A stretch of 64,000 bases of DNA. It comes from an uncultured Eubacteriales bacterium. Its GTDB lineage: Bacteria > Bacillota > Clostridia > Christensenellales > QALW01. The stretch spans positions 1 through 64,000 of the forward strand of contig URIR01000001.1 of the NCBI GenBank assembly GCA_900547955.1, in the 5' to 3' direction. This document shows positions 1-8,571 of this stretch, piece after piece (position 1 is the stretch's first letter; every line of letters starts with the position of its first letter). The notes under the pieces are model-generated. The model saw only the letters and a program-made list of their open reading frames with translations, made no database searches and was not told the origin of the DNA. A program made the position numbers and the translations under genes.

Positions 1-114
1 CAGAAATACCGGGCGTATTTCAAGGACGACAACACAGCAAAACCGAACAATTCACACTCTCGGCGGCGCATTGTACTCCGATTTTATTGTCTAAGCAAGC
101 ATGGGAGGATTAAT

Positions 115-678
115 ATGGAACAGTTCTATGAAATACAGGTTGCCGGCCTTAATAGGCAGCTGCCTTTATGCAAGGTTTCAGACGACCTTTACATCGGCGC
201 ATTTGTTATTTTCGGAGATGTGGAATTAACAGTAAATGCGGCTAAAGCGCTTTTAAAGCTGGCGCCCGAACATGATATAATGATAACGGCTGAATCTAAG
301 GGTATTCCCCTGGTTTATGAAATGGCCCGCCAATCGGGGGAAAATAAATATCTTATCGCCCGCAAAGCGCCCAAGCTTTATATGAAAAACGTAGTTTCAA
401 CTGAGGTTACATCCATTACCACAGCCAAAAAGCAGATGCTGTATATAGACAGCGAGGACGTGGAATTGATGAAGAATAAACGCGTGCTTATAATTGACGA
501 CGTTATAAGTACTGGCGAAAGTCTGCGCGCCGTGGAAAAGCTGGTGAAACAATCGGGAGGCACGGTTGCCGGGCGTATGGCTATAATAGCTGAGGGAGAC
601 GCTAAATATCGTGACGATATAAAATATTTAGCATATCTGCCGTTATTCAATGCTGACGGTTCACCCAAGGAACGTTAA
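115..678 (+). CDS. Phosphoribosyltransferase family protein (adenine/xanthine PRTase-like)
   Basis: A 187-residue type I phosphoribosyltransferase fold protein. The PRPP-binding signature VLIIDDVISTGES lies at residues 124-136: hydrophobic strand, two acidic residues, then a TGES loop. An ESKGIPL segment near residues 60-66 matches the purine PRTase family. Enzymes of this type convert a purine base and PRPP into the nucleoside monophosphate in the cytoplasm (salvage). The length fits adenine or xanthine PRTase, but substrate cannot be fixed from sequence, and some relatives are regulators. The ATG is preceded by GGGAGGATTAAT, a good ribosome binding site. The frame stays open upstream to the window edge, so a longer start is formally possible. 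A terminator-like hairpin follows the stop. Confidence 0.8.
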   Translation: MEQFYEIQVAGLNRQLPLCKVSDDLYIGAFVIFGDVELTVNAAKALLKLAPEHDIMITAESKGIPLVYEMARQSGENKYLIARKAPKLYMKNVVSTEVTSITTAKKQMLYIDSEDVELMKNKRVLIIDDVISTGESLRAVEKLVKQSGGTVAGRMAIIAEGDAKYRDDIKYLAYLPLFNADGSPKER

Positions 679-745
679 GCTGAGCGTACTTTTTCTAAAA
701 GCCTGAAGGGTTGAATCAGCTTTGGCGAAAAAACAGTATAGATTT

Positions 746-780
746 TGCAGGGCGGTATTGGCTTGTCCTGCATTTTTTAT
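746..780 (+). terminator. Intrinsic terminator after the PRTase gene
   Basis: TGCAGG (746-751) pairs with CCTGCA (767-772) and is followed by a T-rich run. The 15-nt loop is longer than ideal. The position, about 70 nt after the PRTase stop, fits. Confidence 0.5.
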
Positions 781-878
781 TTATGCAAAAGCTTTTCGTC
801 AATAATTCTTTCGCAGCCTTTTCTTTAAAATTTTCGTTTGTTTTTAATTATATTTTTTTATTTTAAGGCAGCCTTTCG

Positions 879-975
879 CAGGAAGGCGTAGCGGAAAAAT
901 TAGGAGTAAGCCGGCAACTATTTCAAATAGGGAAGCAGATGAAACAGTCTCGGATATTTGTCAGTAGAATAGGAT
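879..975 (+). pseudogene. Fragment of an XRE-type helix-turn-helix gene
   Basis: One plus-strand frame reads QEGVAEKLGVSRQLF, close to the usual XRE family QEELAEKLGVSRQ recognition helix region. There is no start codon or RBS and the reading frame soon ends. This looks like the residue of a decayed phage-type repressor gene at the edge of the accessory island. The call rests on one short motif only. Confidence 0.3.
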
Positions 976-1137
976 GGCGGTAATCTATAAGGTTTCTTTA
1001 ATAAAACGTTCGCTCTCCAGAGGCATCGGCATTTGAGAATATCAAAGCTGGGATATTTTGCTCTTGTGCTATATTATTTTATGTGGTATAATAAAGTCAA
1101 AATTAAGAATTTGTTTTTATTGCGAGGAGGCAATGGT

Positions 1138-1758
1138 GTGCCAAAGGTTGCTTATTCTGACGAGGACAGAGAACGTATTAGAATGCAGCTTGTTACAGTT
1201 GGGCTTGAACTGATGGCAAAACAGGGCATACAGCATACAACCGTAGAGCAGGTATATAAAAGAGTTGGTATTTCGAGAACTTTCTTCTATTCTTTTTTCG
1301 CAACAAAGGAAGATTTGATAGTTGAAACGCTTTACTTGCAGCAGCCCAAAATTATTAAGTATGTGCAAACGCTTATGTCTGATCCTGCTTTAAGCTGGCG
1401 CGACGCAGTAAAACAATTTCTTTTCGCCTGCTGTTATGGAGAAAAAAATGGTATCGCTGTTTTAACCATTGAAGAACAACAACTCATTTTCAAGCGTCTG
1501 TCAAAGGAAAGCTATCAAGTGTTCCGTCAAAAGCAGCGTGGTCTTTTCGGAGAAATTTTAGAGAACTTTGGAATAAGAGCGGATACGGCAAGGATTAATC
1601 TATTTACCAATTTAAGTTTGACGGCGATGGTTGTACGCAGAGCTATTCCTAATACGCTTCCCTTGTTTGTTCCTGAAGCCGCTGATGAAACGGTAGAGTT
1701 TCAGCTTAATGCGATTGTAGACGCCTTGGAGAAATTAAAAACAGACTTCTCGTTTTAA
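1138..1758 (+). CDS. TetR/AcrR family transcriptional regulator
   Basis: A 206-residue TetR-type repressor. The N-terminal helix-turn-helix reads TTVEQVYKRVGISRTFFY followed by FFATKEDL, the typical TetR recognition helix and the following helix. The remainder is an alpha-helical ligand/dimer domain that I cannot assign to a ligand. I chose the GTG at 1138 because GAGGAGG sits 7 nt upstream. The frame is open to a TTG at 1033, but that extension has no ribosome binding site and encodes hydrophobic residues atypical of the family. No efflux pump lies directly beside it. The next gene starts about 150 nt downstream on the same strand. Confidence 0.85.
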   Translation: MPKVAYSDEDRERIRMQLVTVGLELMAKQGIQHTTVEQVYKRVGISRTFFYSFFATKEDLIVETLYLQQPKIIKYVQTLMSDPALSWRDAVKQFLFACCYGEKNGIAVLTIEEQQLIFKRLSKESYQVFRQKQRGLFGEILENFGIRADTARINLFTNLSLTAMVVRRAIPNTLPLFVPEAADETVEFQLNAIVDALEKLKTDFSF

Positions 1759-1904
1759 TGGAGGGAAATGAAAGAATCCGTCCGAATATTATGTTTCGGC
1801 GTCATATTCAGACGGATTTTATTCTACTGAAAATAAAGATAGTTTTCAATATTTATCTTTATTTTATCTTTAGGGAATTAAAATCATGCAAAGGAGAACA
1901 TGGG

Positions 1905-2677
1905 ATGAAAGTATTTGATTTGTTTTTAAACAAGTATCCACCAGGCAAAAACTTGCGAAAACCGACCGCTGAAATGCTGAAACAATTTAAAGGAAAACTG
2001 CCGGAAGAACTTCTTGGCTTTTGGAGGGAATATGGCTTTGGGAATTATGGCGGAGGATTACTGAAAATCATATATCCTGCGGATTATGCTGACGCGCTTA
2101 CACTTTGGCTGGGGAAGCAGGGAAATTGTTATCCTATTTTGACGACTGGATTTGGAACAATTTTCATTTACCGTAAATTGTCTGAAACCGCCGATGATAT
2201 GTGTCTGCTTGATATTCACTATCGCAGGACTGGCAGCTTTTCCATCAGTTTTTTAGATTTTTTTGAGCGTATACTTCCTGATGAAAGCTTGCGGAACAAT
2301 TTTTGCGAGTAGACTTATTCCAGGAGGCGTTGGCTAAACTCGGCGGACTTGCGGAAAATGAGATTTTTTTCTTTGCTCCGGCCTTGGCGTTTGGGGGAGC
2401 CGAGTCCATTCAATATATCCAAAAAGGAAATGCCGTTGTTCATCAGCGTTTGTTATTTAAAATGGGAGCGGACAATTCTGACAACGTAAGGCCTGACGAT
2501 AAATGGTCGCAAGCTTATGAAGCCAACCCCCATGTATTTGAATTGGATAACGGCGGTTTAATGGTCGGCTTTACCTTTTCGGAAACTGTGGATACCATCC
2601 TGCCGACAGCGCCGGAAACGCTATACGAAATTGAAGGAGAGACTGTTTCATTGTGGGCGCTGACTTTTTTAGCTTGA
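1905..2677 (+). pseudogene. GAD-like/DUF1851 (T6SS-immunity-like) gene, frameshifted
   Basis: Two consecutive reading frames together make one protein of about 255 residues. The first (1905-2312) begins MKVFDLFLNKYPPGK and carries the GAD-like pattern LPEELLGFWREYGFGNYGGG. The second (from about 2303) carries FQEALAKLGGLAENEIFFF and PALAFGGAESIQ, typical of the C-terminal DUF1851 domain of Tdi1-type immunity proteins. They are separated by a TAG at 2310-2312. One extra T in the T5 run at 2300-2304 would join them exactly as NNFLRVDLFQEAL. So this is a one-base deletion, a sequencing error, or less likely a slippery site. The ATG at 1905 follows AAAGGAGAAC. Family members are cytoplasmic and often sit alone as orphan immunity genes; no toxin gene is seen here. 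Confidence 0.6.
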
Positions 2678-2949
2678 CAAGAGATGAAAAACTTGGCTTT
2701 TTAGAATATCACAAGGCTTTGCAGCGGCGGCAGCCTTATATTTTAGAAATAAGAGGCGGCTGCATATTAATCCGCTGCAATGATTTAAAAGCAAGAGCCT
2801 ATGGGACAACAAGCAGTTGAGAAAGGAATGCGAATTATTCCGCGGCAGGATCTTCATCTTGTTGAATAGGATAGATAACGAAATGTCAATGTTTAAGCTT
2901 ATTTCAGAGTTTGGCGAAAGTGCAAAATTAAGAGTTTTCGCAGTTGAAG
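2678..2949. other. Short intergenic region between convergent genes
   Basis: About 270 nt between the GAD-like gene and the last gene of the minus-strand cluster. Short open frames here have no ribosome binding site. I see no strong terminator. Confidence 0.4.
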
Positions 2950-4704
2950 TTATGCATACCATTTACTTTGCAAATCGTACATTCTTTTGTATTCGCCGTT
3001 TTGCTCCATTAATTCTGCATGTGTTCCATGTTCTACAATCATACCATGTTTCATTACGATAATACAATCTGCAATTTTAGCAGAGCCCAGTCTATGTGTG
3101 ACAATTATGGCTGTCCTCCCTTCACAGATATCTATGAATTCTTCGTATAAACGGGTTTCTTCCAACGGATCAATGGCAGATGTTGGCTCATCTAACACAA
3201 TAAAATCATAAGGACGGTAAAGCCCGCGGGCAATGGCTACTCGTTGCCATTGCCCACCAGATAACTCCGTTCCCGCAAAATCACGACCAAGCATTGTGTT
3301 AATTCCGTTTGGCAACTTTTCGGTATCTAAGACTACTCCAGACTTTTTACAAATGTATTCAACATTTGCATCTCCATCTGTCTCATTTATATTGCTAATG
3401 GTGATATTCTTTTTAAGGGTCATTTTGTATTTACAGTAATTTTGAAATATAGCTGACCATTTTTCATTAGATACATTCTCAATAGAAGTATTTTTAATTA
3501 ATATTTGACCACTTGTTGGCGAATATAGACCAAGTAATAACTTGCAAAGGGTCGTTTTTCCGCTGCCATTTTCACCGACTACTGCAAGGGTTTGTCCTTT
3601 TTTAATTGTCAAATCTATGTTTTTTAATGCGCATTTTTTTGATGCAGGATATCTAAACGTGACGTCATTTAATATAATATCAGACTGTTCACAAGGTGTT
3701 TTTTCTACTTCATTATTAGTATTGTCATTAACAAACGATAGATAATTATTTAATCCGGCAACATTTTCAGAAGCCCAACTGATTCTTTCGGATATGACTT
3801 CACTCATGAAATTAAAAAGTCGGTTGATTGACGCAAAAACCGCTGTAAATGCTCCTACTGTTATCTCTTGACGCAATACAAAGACAATAATCATAAAAAG
3901 GATGATGCCATATCCTATTACAGTAAGAAAATTCATCAATAAACTGACAGTATTTTTTTTCAATTGTGCACGAAGAGTTAGTTTGTTTAATTTTTTTAAA
4001 CATAAATTAAAAAGCTTTTTAAAATGCTCTGTAACTCCCCACAACCGAGTTTCCCGCACATCAGAAGCGCAACGTTCGTAGTAATCACATTCACGTCGAA
4101 TAGGTGCGGAAATGTTTTCTAAGTTTTTAAATGTTTTAATTTGTATAATATTTGAAAGGAAACAGGGTATAAAAATCACCAAAATGCTTATGCTGAGTAC
4201 TGGTTTTAACGTAAACAAATAAATACCCATTAAAATAAAATAGGTTGTGTAAAAAAATATTATATCAAGTAAAGTTAAACACACCCATACAATGTTCCCA
4301 GCGCCGTTCATGGCTTTATTGATGTAATTAAGCCGGTTCTCATCCTCAAATTCGAGACAATTCATTGTATCAATCCGCTTGAATATGCTTTGATTCGTAT
4401 GTTTAGCAATAGCTAGACTTAGAATTCTTGCATGACAATTATCGATTCCATTCATCACCTGACAAAAAGCATAAGATGCAATTAGCCCTAATAACGCAAT
4501 TGCACAGTACGTTAAACTAATGTTTTTTTGAACCAAGGACTGAGCCGAATCAAAGAATCGCTGCATAGATACTACCTGCATAGTCCAAGATAGTCCATGT
4601 AAAAAGGTGAAAAAAATATGTAAAAATAACATTTTAGGTTCAGCGCGATATATAATACGTATGCCTTTTATACTATTACTTATAAAACCATTTTCTTTTT
4701 TCAT
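2950..4704 (-). CDS. ABC exporter, fused permease-ATPase (RiPP cluster, subunit 2)
   Basis: A 584-residue half-size exporter with about six N-terminal membrane helices and a C-terminal nucleotide-binding domain. The Walker A motif is GENGSGKTT, the signature is LSGGQWQRVAIARG, Walker B is FIVLDEPTSAID and the H-loop is IVTHR, so the ATPase looks competent. The SGGQWQ form of the signature is common in lantibiotic and bacteriocin exporters. There is no N-terminal C39 peptidase domain, so this protein should not remove a leader itself. It lies 33 nt downstream of a second exporter of the same build, so the two probably form a heterodimer exporting the product of the cluster. The ATG follows GATGAGGA. 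It is the last gene of the minus-strand set. Substrate is inferred from context only. Confidence 0.88.
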   Translation of the reverse strand: MKKENGFISNSIKGIRIIYRAEPKMLFLHIFFTFLHGLSWTMQVVSMQRFFDSAQSLVQKNISLTYCAIALLGLIASYAFCQVMNGIDNCHARILSLAIAKHTNQSIFKRIDTMNCLEFEDENRLNYINKAMNGAGNIVWVCLTLLDIIFFYTTYFILMGIYLFTLKPVLSISILVIFIPCFLSNIIQIKTFKNLENISAPIRRECDYYERCASDVRETRLWGVTEHFKKLFNLCLKKLNKLTLRAQLKKNTVSLLMNFLTVIGYGIILFMIIVFVLRQEITVGAFTAVFASINRLFNFMSEVISERISWASENVAGLNNYLSFVNDNTNNEVEKTPCEQSDIILNDVTFRYPASKKCALKNIDLTIKKGQTLAVVGENGSGKTTLCKLLLGLYSPTSGQILIKNTSIENVSNEKWSAIFQNYCKYKMTLKKNITISNINETDGDANVEYICKKSGVVLDTEKLPNGINTMLGRDFAGTELSGGQWQRVAIARGLYRPYDFIVLDEPTSAIDPLEETRLYEEFIDICEGRTAIIVTHRLGSAKIADCIIVMKHGMIVEHGTHAELMEQNGEYKRMYDLQSKWYA

Positions 4705-4737
4705 TATAAATCCTCATCTTTATAACGTGGCAGAGCC

Positions 4738-6525
4738 TCATTCATACCATGATTTTTGGCTGTCAAACATTTTTCGATATAAACCGTTGCGTATTTTCAT
4801 TAATTGTTCATGACTACCAAACTCAACGATTCTTCCCTCATCAACAACAAGTATTTCATCAGATATTTTTGCAGCACCAAGTCGATGTGTAATATATATG
4901 GTAAAGCAATTATTATTTATTCTATGAAACATTTCGTATACTTGACTTTCTGCAATTGGATCCAGCGAAGCAGTCGGTTCATCGAGAATATTGATTTTCG
5001 CTTCCGAATAGAGTACCCTTGCAATGGCAAGTCTTTGCCATTGCCCTCCTGAAATATCTACACTCGCTTCTTTTATTTTACCTAGGGATGTTTCTATACC
5101 ATCGCTTAATTCCTGAACGAGATCATCTAACTCCACTTGCGAAATGATTTTGTTTATATCCTGTTCATTATAAATCATATTCCTTCCAAGCGTAATATTG
5201 TCCTTTAGGGAAATGGCATACGATGTAAAATCCTGGAAAAGCACGGAAATTATTGATTTAAGAATGGCATAATTATAATTTTTTATGTTTATTCCGTTTA
5301 GTAATATTTCTCCATCATAATTGTCGTAAAGGCCTATGAGTAATTTTACAATGGTAGATTTTCCTGCACCATTGATTCCTACAAGCGAATAGTTTTTACC
5401 GCTATTCAACAGAAATGAGCATCGATTTAGCACATAAGTTTCTGTTCCAGGATATTTAAAACTTACATTTCGAAACTCAACTGATTCAAAAATAAAATTT
5501 TCCGAACAAGAAGGTGCGATGCAAGCTTCCTTTTTTTCACTCAATGCGAAGAAACAATTCAAGTCCTTGAGATACTCTTGAAGTCGCGCATGCTCACACA
5601 TTGTTTCTGAAAGCCTCCATGACATAGTTTGAACTAAGCCAAAAACTGCATTAACAAGGGCTATAAATACTCCTATGGTGATACTGTCTACATAAAGTGA
5701 TGGCAATAAGACAGATATAATTACTGCAATTATCAATAATGCAATCATCGACCCAGCTTTCATATTTGTATAAGTCTTTTTTTCTATTTTCGATTCTATC
5801 TTAAAGGATTTATTGTAAAGAGTAGCATAATCATTTTGCAAACTTTTGCTATAACTAAACAGTTTTCTTTCATTTGCATAATCTCTATCTGTAAGAATAC
5901 TAGCTATATATTTATATTTTCTTTGTATTTCTGTTGCTTCTTTACCCATCTCATAATTTTTCTTCCCTGTTTTAATTGCAATAACAAACAGAGGAATACT
6001 AGCAGCAGTTATAACAATGCCACTAATAAAAGTTGTAGTCATTATTATGAGAAGAAGGGAAATTGAACTGATTATGATACTAATTACTGATAGTATATTG
6101 TTAAAGCCACTTGAAAAATTTCCAACGGGATCAGAGCAGACTCTATTAATAAGTTCCTGAGTCTCAGAATTTTCGACATACTGATATTCTAATGCCGTTT
6201 TTTTATTTAGTAGCAAATTTTTTATTCTTATTGTCATCTTATTTTTTCCAGTCAAACTGATTATCTCTGCAATTGTCGGTATAAGATTGATAAAGAGTAT
6301 ATATAAGACAATCATGACGATAGGAAGAAAGATTTCAGTAGTGTTCCTTTTTCCTTCAAAAATGTCTATTGCGCAATCAATAAAATTAGCAATTGCAATG
6401 GTTTCATAAGCGGGCATCAATGCATTCGAAATTGTATATATAATTGAAAATATCGATTGCAACGGAATGCAGCACATTGGATAAATTATGAAGTCTCTAT
6501 TTTTAAACTTCAGTTTCTTTTTCAC
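4738..6525 (-). CDS. ABC exporter, fused permease-ATPase (RiPP cluster, subunit 1)
   Basis: A 595-residue half exporter with N-terminal membrane helices and a C-terminal ATPase: Walker A GINGAGKST, signature ISGGQWQRLAIAR, Walker B INILDEPTASLD, H-loop YITHR. Like its partner downstream it lacks a C39 peptidase domain. The start is a GTG at 6525, 23 nt inside the end of the radical SAM gene, with AAGGAGATC upstream. This overlap implies translational coupling to the maturation enzyme. The pair most likely exports a modified peptide and may also give self-protection. AT-rich composition matches the rest of the cluster. Confidence 0.88.
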   Translation of the reverse strand: MKKKLKFKNRDFIIYPMCCIPLQSIFSIIYTISNALMPAYETIAIANFIDCAIDIFEGKRNTTEIFLPIVMIVLYILFINLIPTIAEIISLTGKNKMTIRIKNLLLNKKTALEYQYVENSETQELINRVCSDPVGNFSSGFNNILSVISIIISSISLLLIIMTTTFISGIVITAASIPLFVIAIKTGKKNYEMGKEATEIQRKYKYIASILTDRDYANERKLFSYSKSLQNDYATLYNKSFKIESKIEKKTYTNMKAGSMIALLIIAVIISVLLPSLYVDSITIGVFIALVNAVFGLVQTMSWRLSETMCEHARLQEYLKDLNCFFALSEKKEACIAPSCSENFIFESVEFRNVSFKYPGTETYVLNRCSFLLNSGKNYSLVGINGAGKSTIVKLLIGLYDNYDGEILLNGINIKNYNYAILKSIISVLFQDFTSYAISLKDNITLGRNMIYNEQDINKIISQVELDDLVQELSDGIETSLGKIKEASVDISGGQWQRLAIARVLYSEAKINILDEPTASLDPIAESQVYEMFHRINNNCFTIYITHRLGAAKISDEILVVDEGRIVEFGSHEQLMKIRNGLYRKMFDSQKSWYE

Positions 6526-7555
6526 CCTGATTGATCTCCTTCAGCGAGAGATTATAATTTGAAAAACGAATCTTTGCAAGCTTTTTGGCAAAATGGTCAC
6601 ATGAATATAAATCTTTATTCTCCATGAAAACCATTCCAGGACAACGATCACATTGAGTACTGTATTTACATTTATTACAGCATTTCAAATCTGAGTTTTT
6701 GATACTTTTAATTAACTTAAGTTCTTCTGAAGAATACCAGATGTCTTTTAATGAATGATGATATATATTACCTATTTTATAAAAAAATGAGTTGCATGGG
6801 TAAACATCTCCTTGACAATCAATTGCAAAGGAATAAAACAAGGCGGCACAAGGTACATTATTCGCATGTAAATGATCATTTCGAGAGATAGAATCTATAA
6901 TTCTCATGGCAGAACATAAGTCACAGTCCTTGATACGAAGCATCTGCGGCGAACTATCCCCGTCGTTCTTTGAAAAAATCAACGGCGATACCAAGTATTC
7001 AAAGCCATTTTCTTCGCAGTACGCTTGAATTTTAACAAAATTTTCTAAATTTTTTTGCATTAAAGGCGTTTTTATACGTATTGGAATACCGGCTTCTTTT
7101 ATTTCTCTCAGATTGTTTAACAGAAGTAATAGAGAGCCGCTCTTTTGTGTTATAGAATCATGGATGTATGGATTCATTGAGAAAATTGTGGTTGAAAACT
7201 CTGCAATATGAAAAGTTTTAAGTCTTGCGATTCGTTCACTATTGAGCAATGTCCCGTTGCTTAATAGAAAAACACGCATATATAAGCTTCTAGCAAACTC
7301 AATTATTTCAAACAGGTCGTCACGAAGAAATATTTCGCCTCCAGTTAATGATATATTCACTACACCTAGTTCTCTTAACTCTAAAAACAAAGCTTTAATT
7401 TTTTGCAAACTTAAACCAGAATTTGTATGAGAGGGAAGGTAGCAGTGTTCACATCTTAAATTACATTTTGTCAATAATTCTATCATAACACTAACAGGTC
7501 GATTTTCAGAAAAAGCCTTATTATAAAAATAATCAAGTAATAATTTTTGCCTCAT
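6503..7555 (-). CDS. Radical SAM/SPASM peptide-maturation enzyme
   Basis: A 350-residue radical SAM protein. CNLRCEHC (Cys31, Cys35, Cys38) is the CxxxCxxC motif that binds the SAM-cleaving 4Fe-4S cluster, and LTGGEIF is the SAM-contact GGE motif. The C-terminal third is Cys-rich (CQGDVYPCN, CCNKCKYSTQCDRC, CDHF), the layout of a SPASM domain with auxiliary clusters. SPASM enzymes of this size beside a PqqD-like protein install thioether or carbon-carbon crosslinks in ribosomal peptides (sactipeptide, ranthipeptide and PqqE/MftC types). Its ATG overlaps the stop of the PqqD-like gene by 4 nt, a tight functional pair. The probable substrate is the 30-residue peptide encoded at 8013-8105. The exact chemistry cannot be read from sequence. 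Confidence 0.85.
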   Translation of the reverse strand: MRQKLLLDYFYNKAFSENRPVSVMIELLTKCNLRCEHCYLPSHTNSGLSLQKIKALFLELRELGVVNISLTGGEIFLRDDLFEIIEFARSLYMRVFLLSNGTLLNSERIARLKTFHIAEFSTTIFSMNPYIHDSITQKSGSLLLLLNNLREIKEAGIPIRIKTPLMQKNLENFVKIQAYCEENGFEYLVSPLIFSKNDGDSSPQMLRIKDCDLCSAMRIIDSISRNDHLHANNVPCAALFYSFAIDCQGDVYPCNSFFYKIGNIYHHSLKDIWYSSEELKLIKSIKNSDLKCCNKCKYSTQCDRCPGMVFMENKDLYSCDHFAKKLAKIRFSNYNLSLKEINQGEKETEV

Positions 7556-7833
7556 AAAATCCCCTCCACAATAAGTAAGTTTTTTCTTGTCAATTCTTTT
7601 ATCTTTATTATTATTTTTTCGCTTATTCTCTCTTTATTATCTTTATATTTTGTTGATAAAAAAGTGATAATTTCATCAAAGCTTTCAGTCTTCGATAAAA
7701 GCATCCAAAAATCTTTCATTATTCCTTTTAATAAAGTTAATTCATTTGTTGTCTCGTCAAAAATAAATATCTCATTTCCTAATAATGTCCATGAAATGTT
7801 TTTTGAATACTGAATTTTGTTTATTATTTCCAT
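7552..7833 (-). CDS. PqqD-like RiPP recognition element (RRE) protein
   Basis: A 93-residue protein with PqqD-family layout: an N-terminal beta region (ISWTLLGNEIFIFDETTNELTLL), then WMLLSKTESFDEIITFLSTKY and a helical C-terminus with KELTRKNLLI. PqqD-type proteins bind leader peptides and present them to the modifying enzyme. Here it is a free-standing subunit rather than fused to the radical SAM enzyme, and its stop overlaps the start of that enzyme by 4 nt. It lies after the precursor gene and its terminator, so it is probably expressed by read-through. Assignment rests on size, pattern and position. Confidence 0.7.
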   Translation of the reverse strand: MEIINKIQYSKNISWTLLGNEIFIFDETTNELTLLKGIMKDFWMLLSKTESFDEIITFLSTKYKDNKERISEKIIIKIKELTRKNLLIVEGIL

Positions 7834-7956
7834 ATTTCATACTCCTAGTACAAATACTTTAATGTCCAAAAGACTTGAAGAGCCATATTGAAGCATTTCA
7901 GCAGCTGAATTTAAAATATAATTATCATATATAATAATTATATTATTTGCAAGAGA

Positions 7957-8006
7957 ATAAAAAATTAGGTGAAAGCGAGGTGATTGGTTCTACCTCGCTC
8001 TCACCT
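7957..8006 (-). terminator. Terminator directly after the precursor peptide gene
   Basis: On the minus strand AGGTGAGAGCGAGGT pairs with ACCTCGCTTTCACCT (arms 7992-8006 and 7967-7981, one mismatch) and is followed by AATTTTTTATT. It begins 7 nt after the precursor stop. A partial terminator between a RiPP precursor and its processing genes is common, giving more precursor than enzyme mRNA. Confidence 0.8.
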
Positions 8007-8012
8007 ACCAGT

Positions 8013-8105
8013 TTACTTGCCATTGCAAGTACCCTGATTGCATTCGCCCATGTAGAACGCAACCAAAGACTTTTTCTTGGCATTTTTCTTAACCAACTTT
8101 TTCAT
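8013..8105 (-). CDS. Putative RiPP precursor peptide, 30 residues, two Cys
   Basis: A short ORF between the acyl-carrier-like gene and the PqqD-like gene. The ATG follows a strong GAAAGGAGGAATATGGC ribosome binding site. The peptide starts with the basic leader MKKLVKKNAKKKSL, continues VAFYMG, and ends ECNQGTCNGK with two Cys spaced CxxxxC. The Lys-rich MKK start resembles, from memory, clostridial Cys-rich bacteriocin-like precursors of the CLI_3235/Clo7bot type, although those usually have more Cys. The gene has its own terminator after the stop and a hairpin upstream at 8137-8158, so it is set apart transcriptionally. The two Cys are the obvious sites for thioether formation by the radical SAM/SPASM enzyme. 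There is no Gly-Gly leader cleavage site, matching the lack of a C39 domain in the exporters. No homology search was possible. Confidence 0.75.
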   Translation of the reverse strand: MKKLVKKNAKKKSLVAFYMGECNQGTCNGK

Positions 8106-8136
8106 GCCATATTCCTCCTTTCATAAGTAAATGATA

Positions 8137-8158
8137 AAAGCGTTTATGCGCTTTTATA
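8137..8158 (-). promoter_or_regulatory. Hairpin upstream of the precursor gene
   Basis: AAAAGCG and CGCTTTT are separated by CATAAA, 30-50 nt upstream of the precursor ATG, just after an AT-rich TATATA stretch. It could be an mRNA 5' stabiliser or attenuator. No T-run follows. Confidence 0.35.
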
Positions 8159-8300
8159 TATAATATTAATATTGGATTATTGAGGGCGTAGTCATGACCA
8201 CAACTAAAAGACGTGGCATGAACGATATCCATAAAAGTGCATGATGTTAGCTGTACCTAAAAGTAACGCTGAGATGTGGGTTGTGCATAACTTTATTTCT

Positions 8301-8558
8301 CTAAATCTCGTAATGGAACTTTGTTTTCTTTCCATTTTTGCTTTTTAGAATATCGCCAACAACAAGAACTACATAATGTAAATCACAGAATGTACTCATC
8401 AGCAAATATTCATCAGGAAATTCAATGTCAAATTCAGATTCAAGGCTGATTATTGCCGAAATAAAATTGATAGAATCCATATTGTCAAAATTTCCATTTT
8501 CCAATACAATTATCCCGTTTTCCTCTATACATTTTAATACTCTTTCATTAACAGTCAT
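8301..8558 (-). CDS. Acyl-carrier-like protein of the peptide-maturation cluster
   Basis: An 85-residue acidic helical protein. NMDSINFISAIISLESEFDIEFPDEYL has the helix-2 signature of acyl and peptidyl carrier proteins, with Asp28-Ser29 at the phosphopantetheine attachment position and the hydrophobic EFDIEFPDE segment after it. I chose the ATG at 8558 because AAAGGAGATATACAT stands just before it; the open frame extends 12 codons further without such a site. From memory, clostridial peptide-maturation loci carry an acyl carrier-related protein (TIGR04069), and this may be one. Its job there is unknown; it could hold an acyl or aminoacyl group. No phosphopantetheinyl transferase or ketosynthase is nearby. 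Confidence 0.7.
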   Translation of the reverse strand: MTVNERVLKCIEENGIIVLENGNFDNMDSINFISAIISLESEFDIEFPDEYLLMSTFCDLHYVVLVVGDILKSKNGKKTKFHYEI

Positions 8559-8571
8559 ATGTATATCTCCT

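Larger units (their letters stand above)
679..1137. other. Intergenic region at the island edge
   Basis: About 460 nt without an intact gene. It holds the PRTase terminator, an AT-rich stretch at 780-870 and the HTH-like fragment. I see no RNA gene or convincing promoter. Confidence 0.4.

Noticed and set aside
1..114. Possible 3' end of an upstream gene
   Set aside because: Two frames are open from the window edge and end at 94 and about 113, but neither tail is recognisable, so no gene is claimed.
2817..3062. 81-codon plus-strand frame overlapping the exporter end
   Set aside because: No RBS and largely antisense to a clear ABC ATPase.
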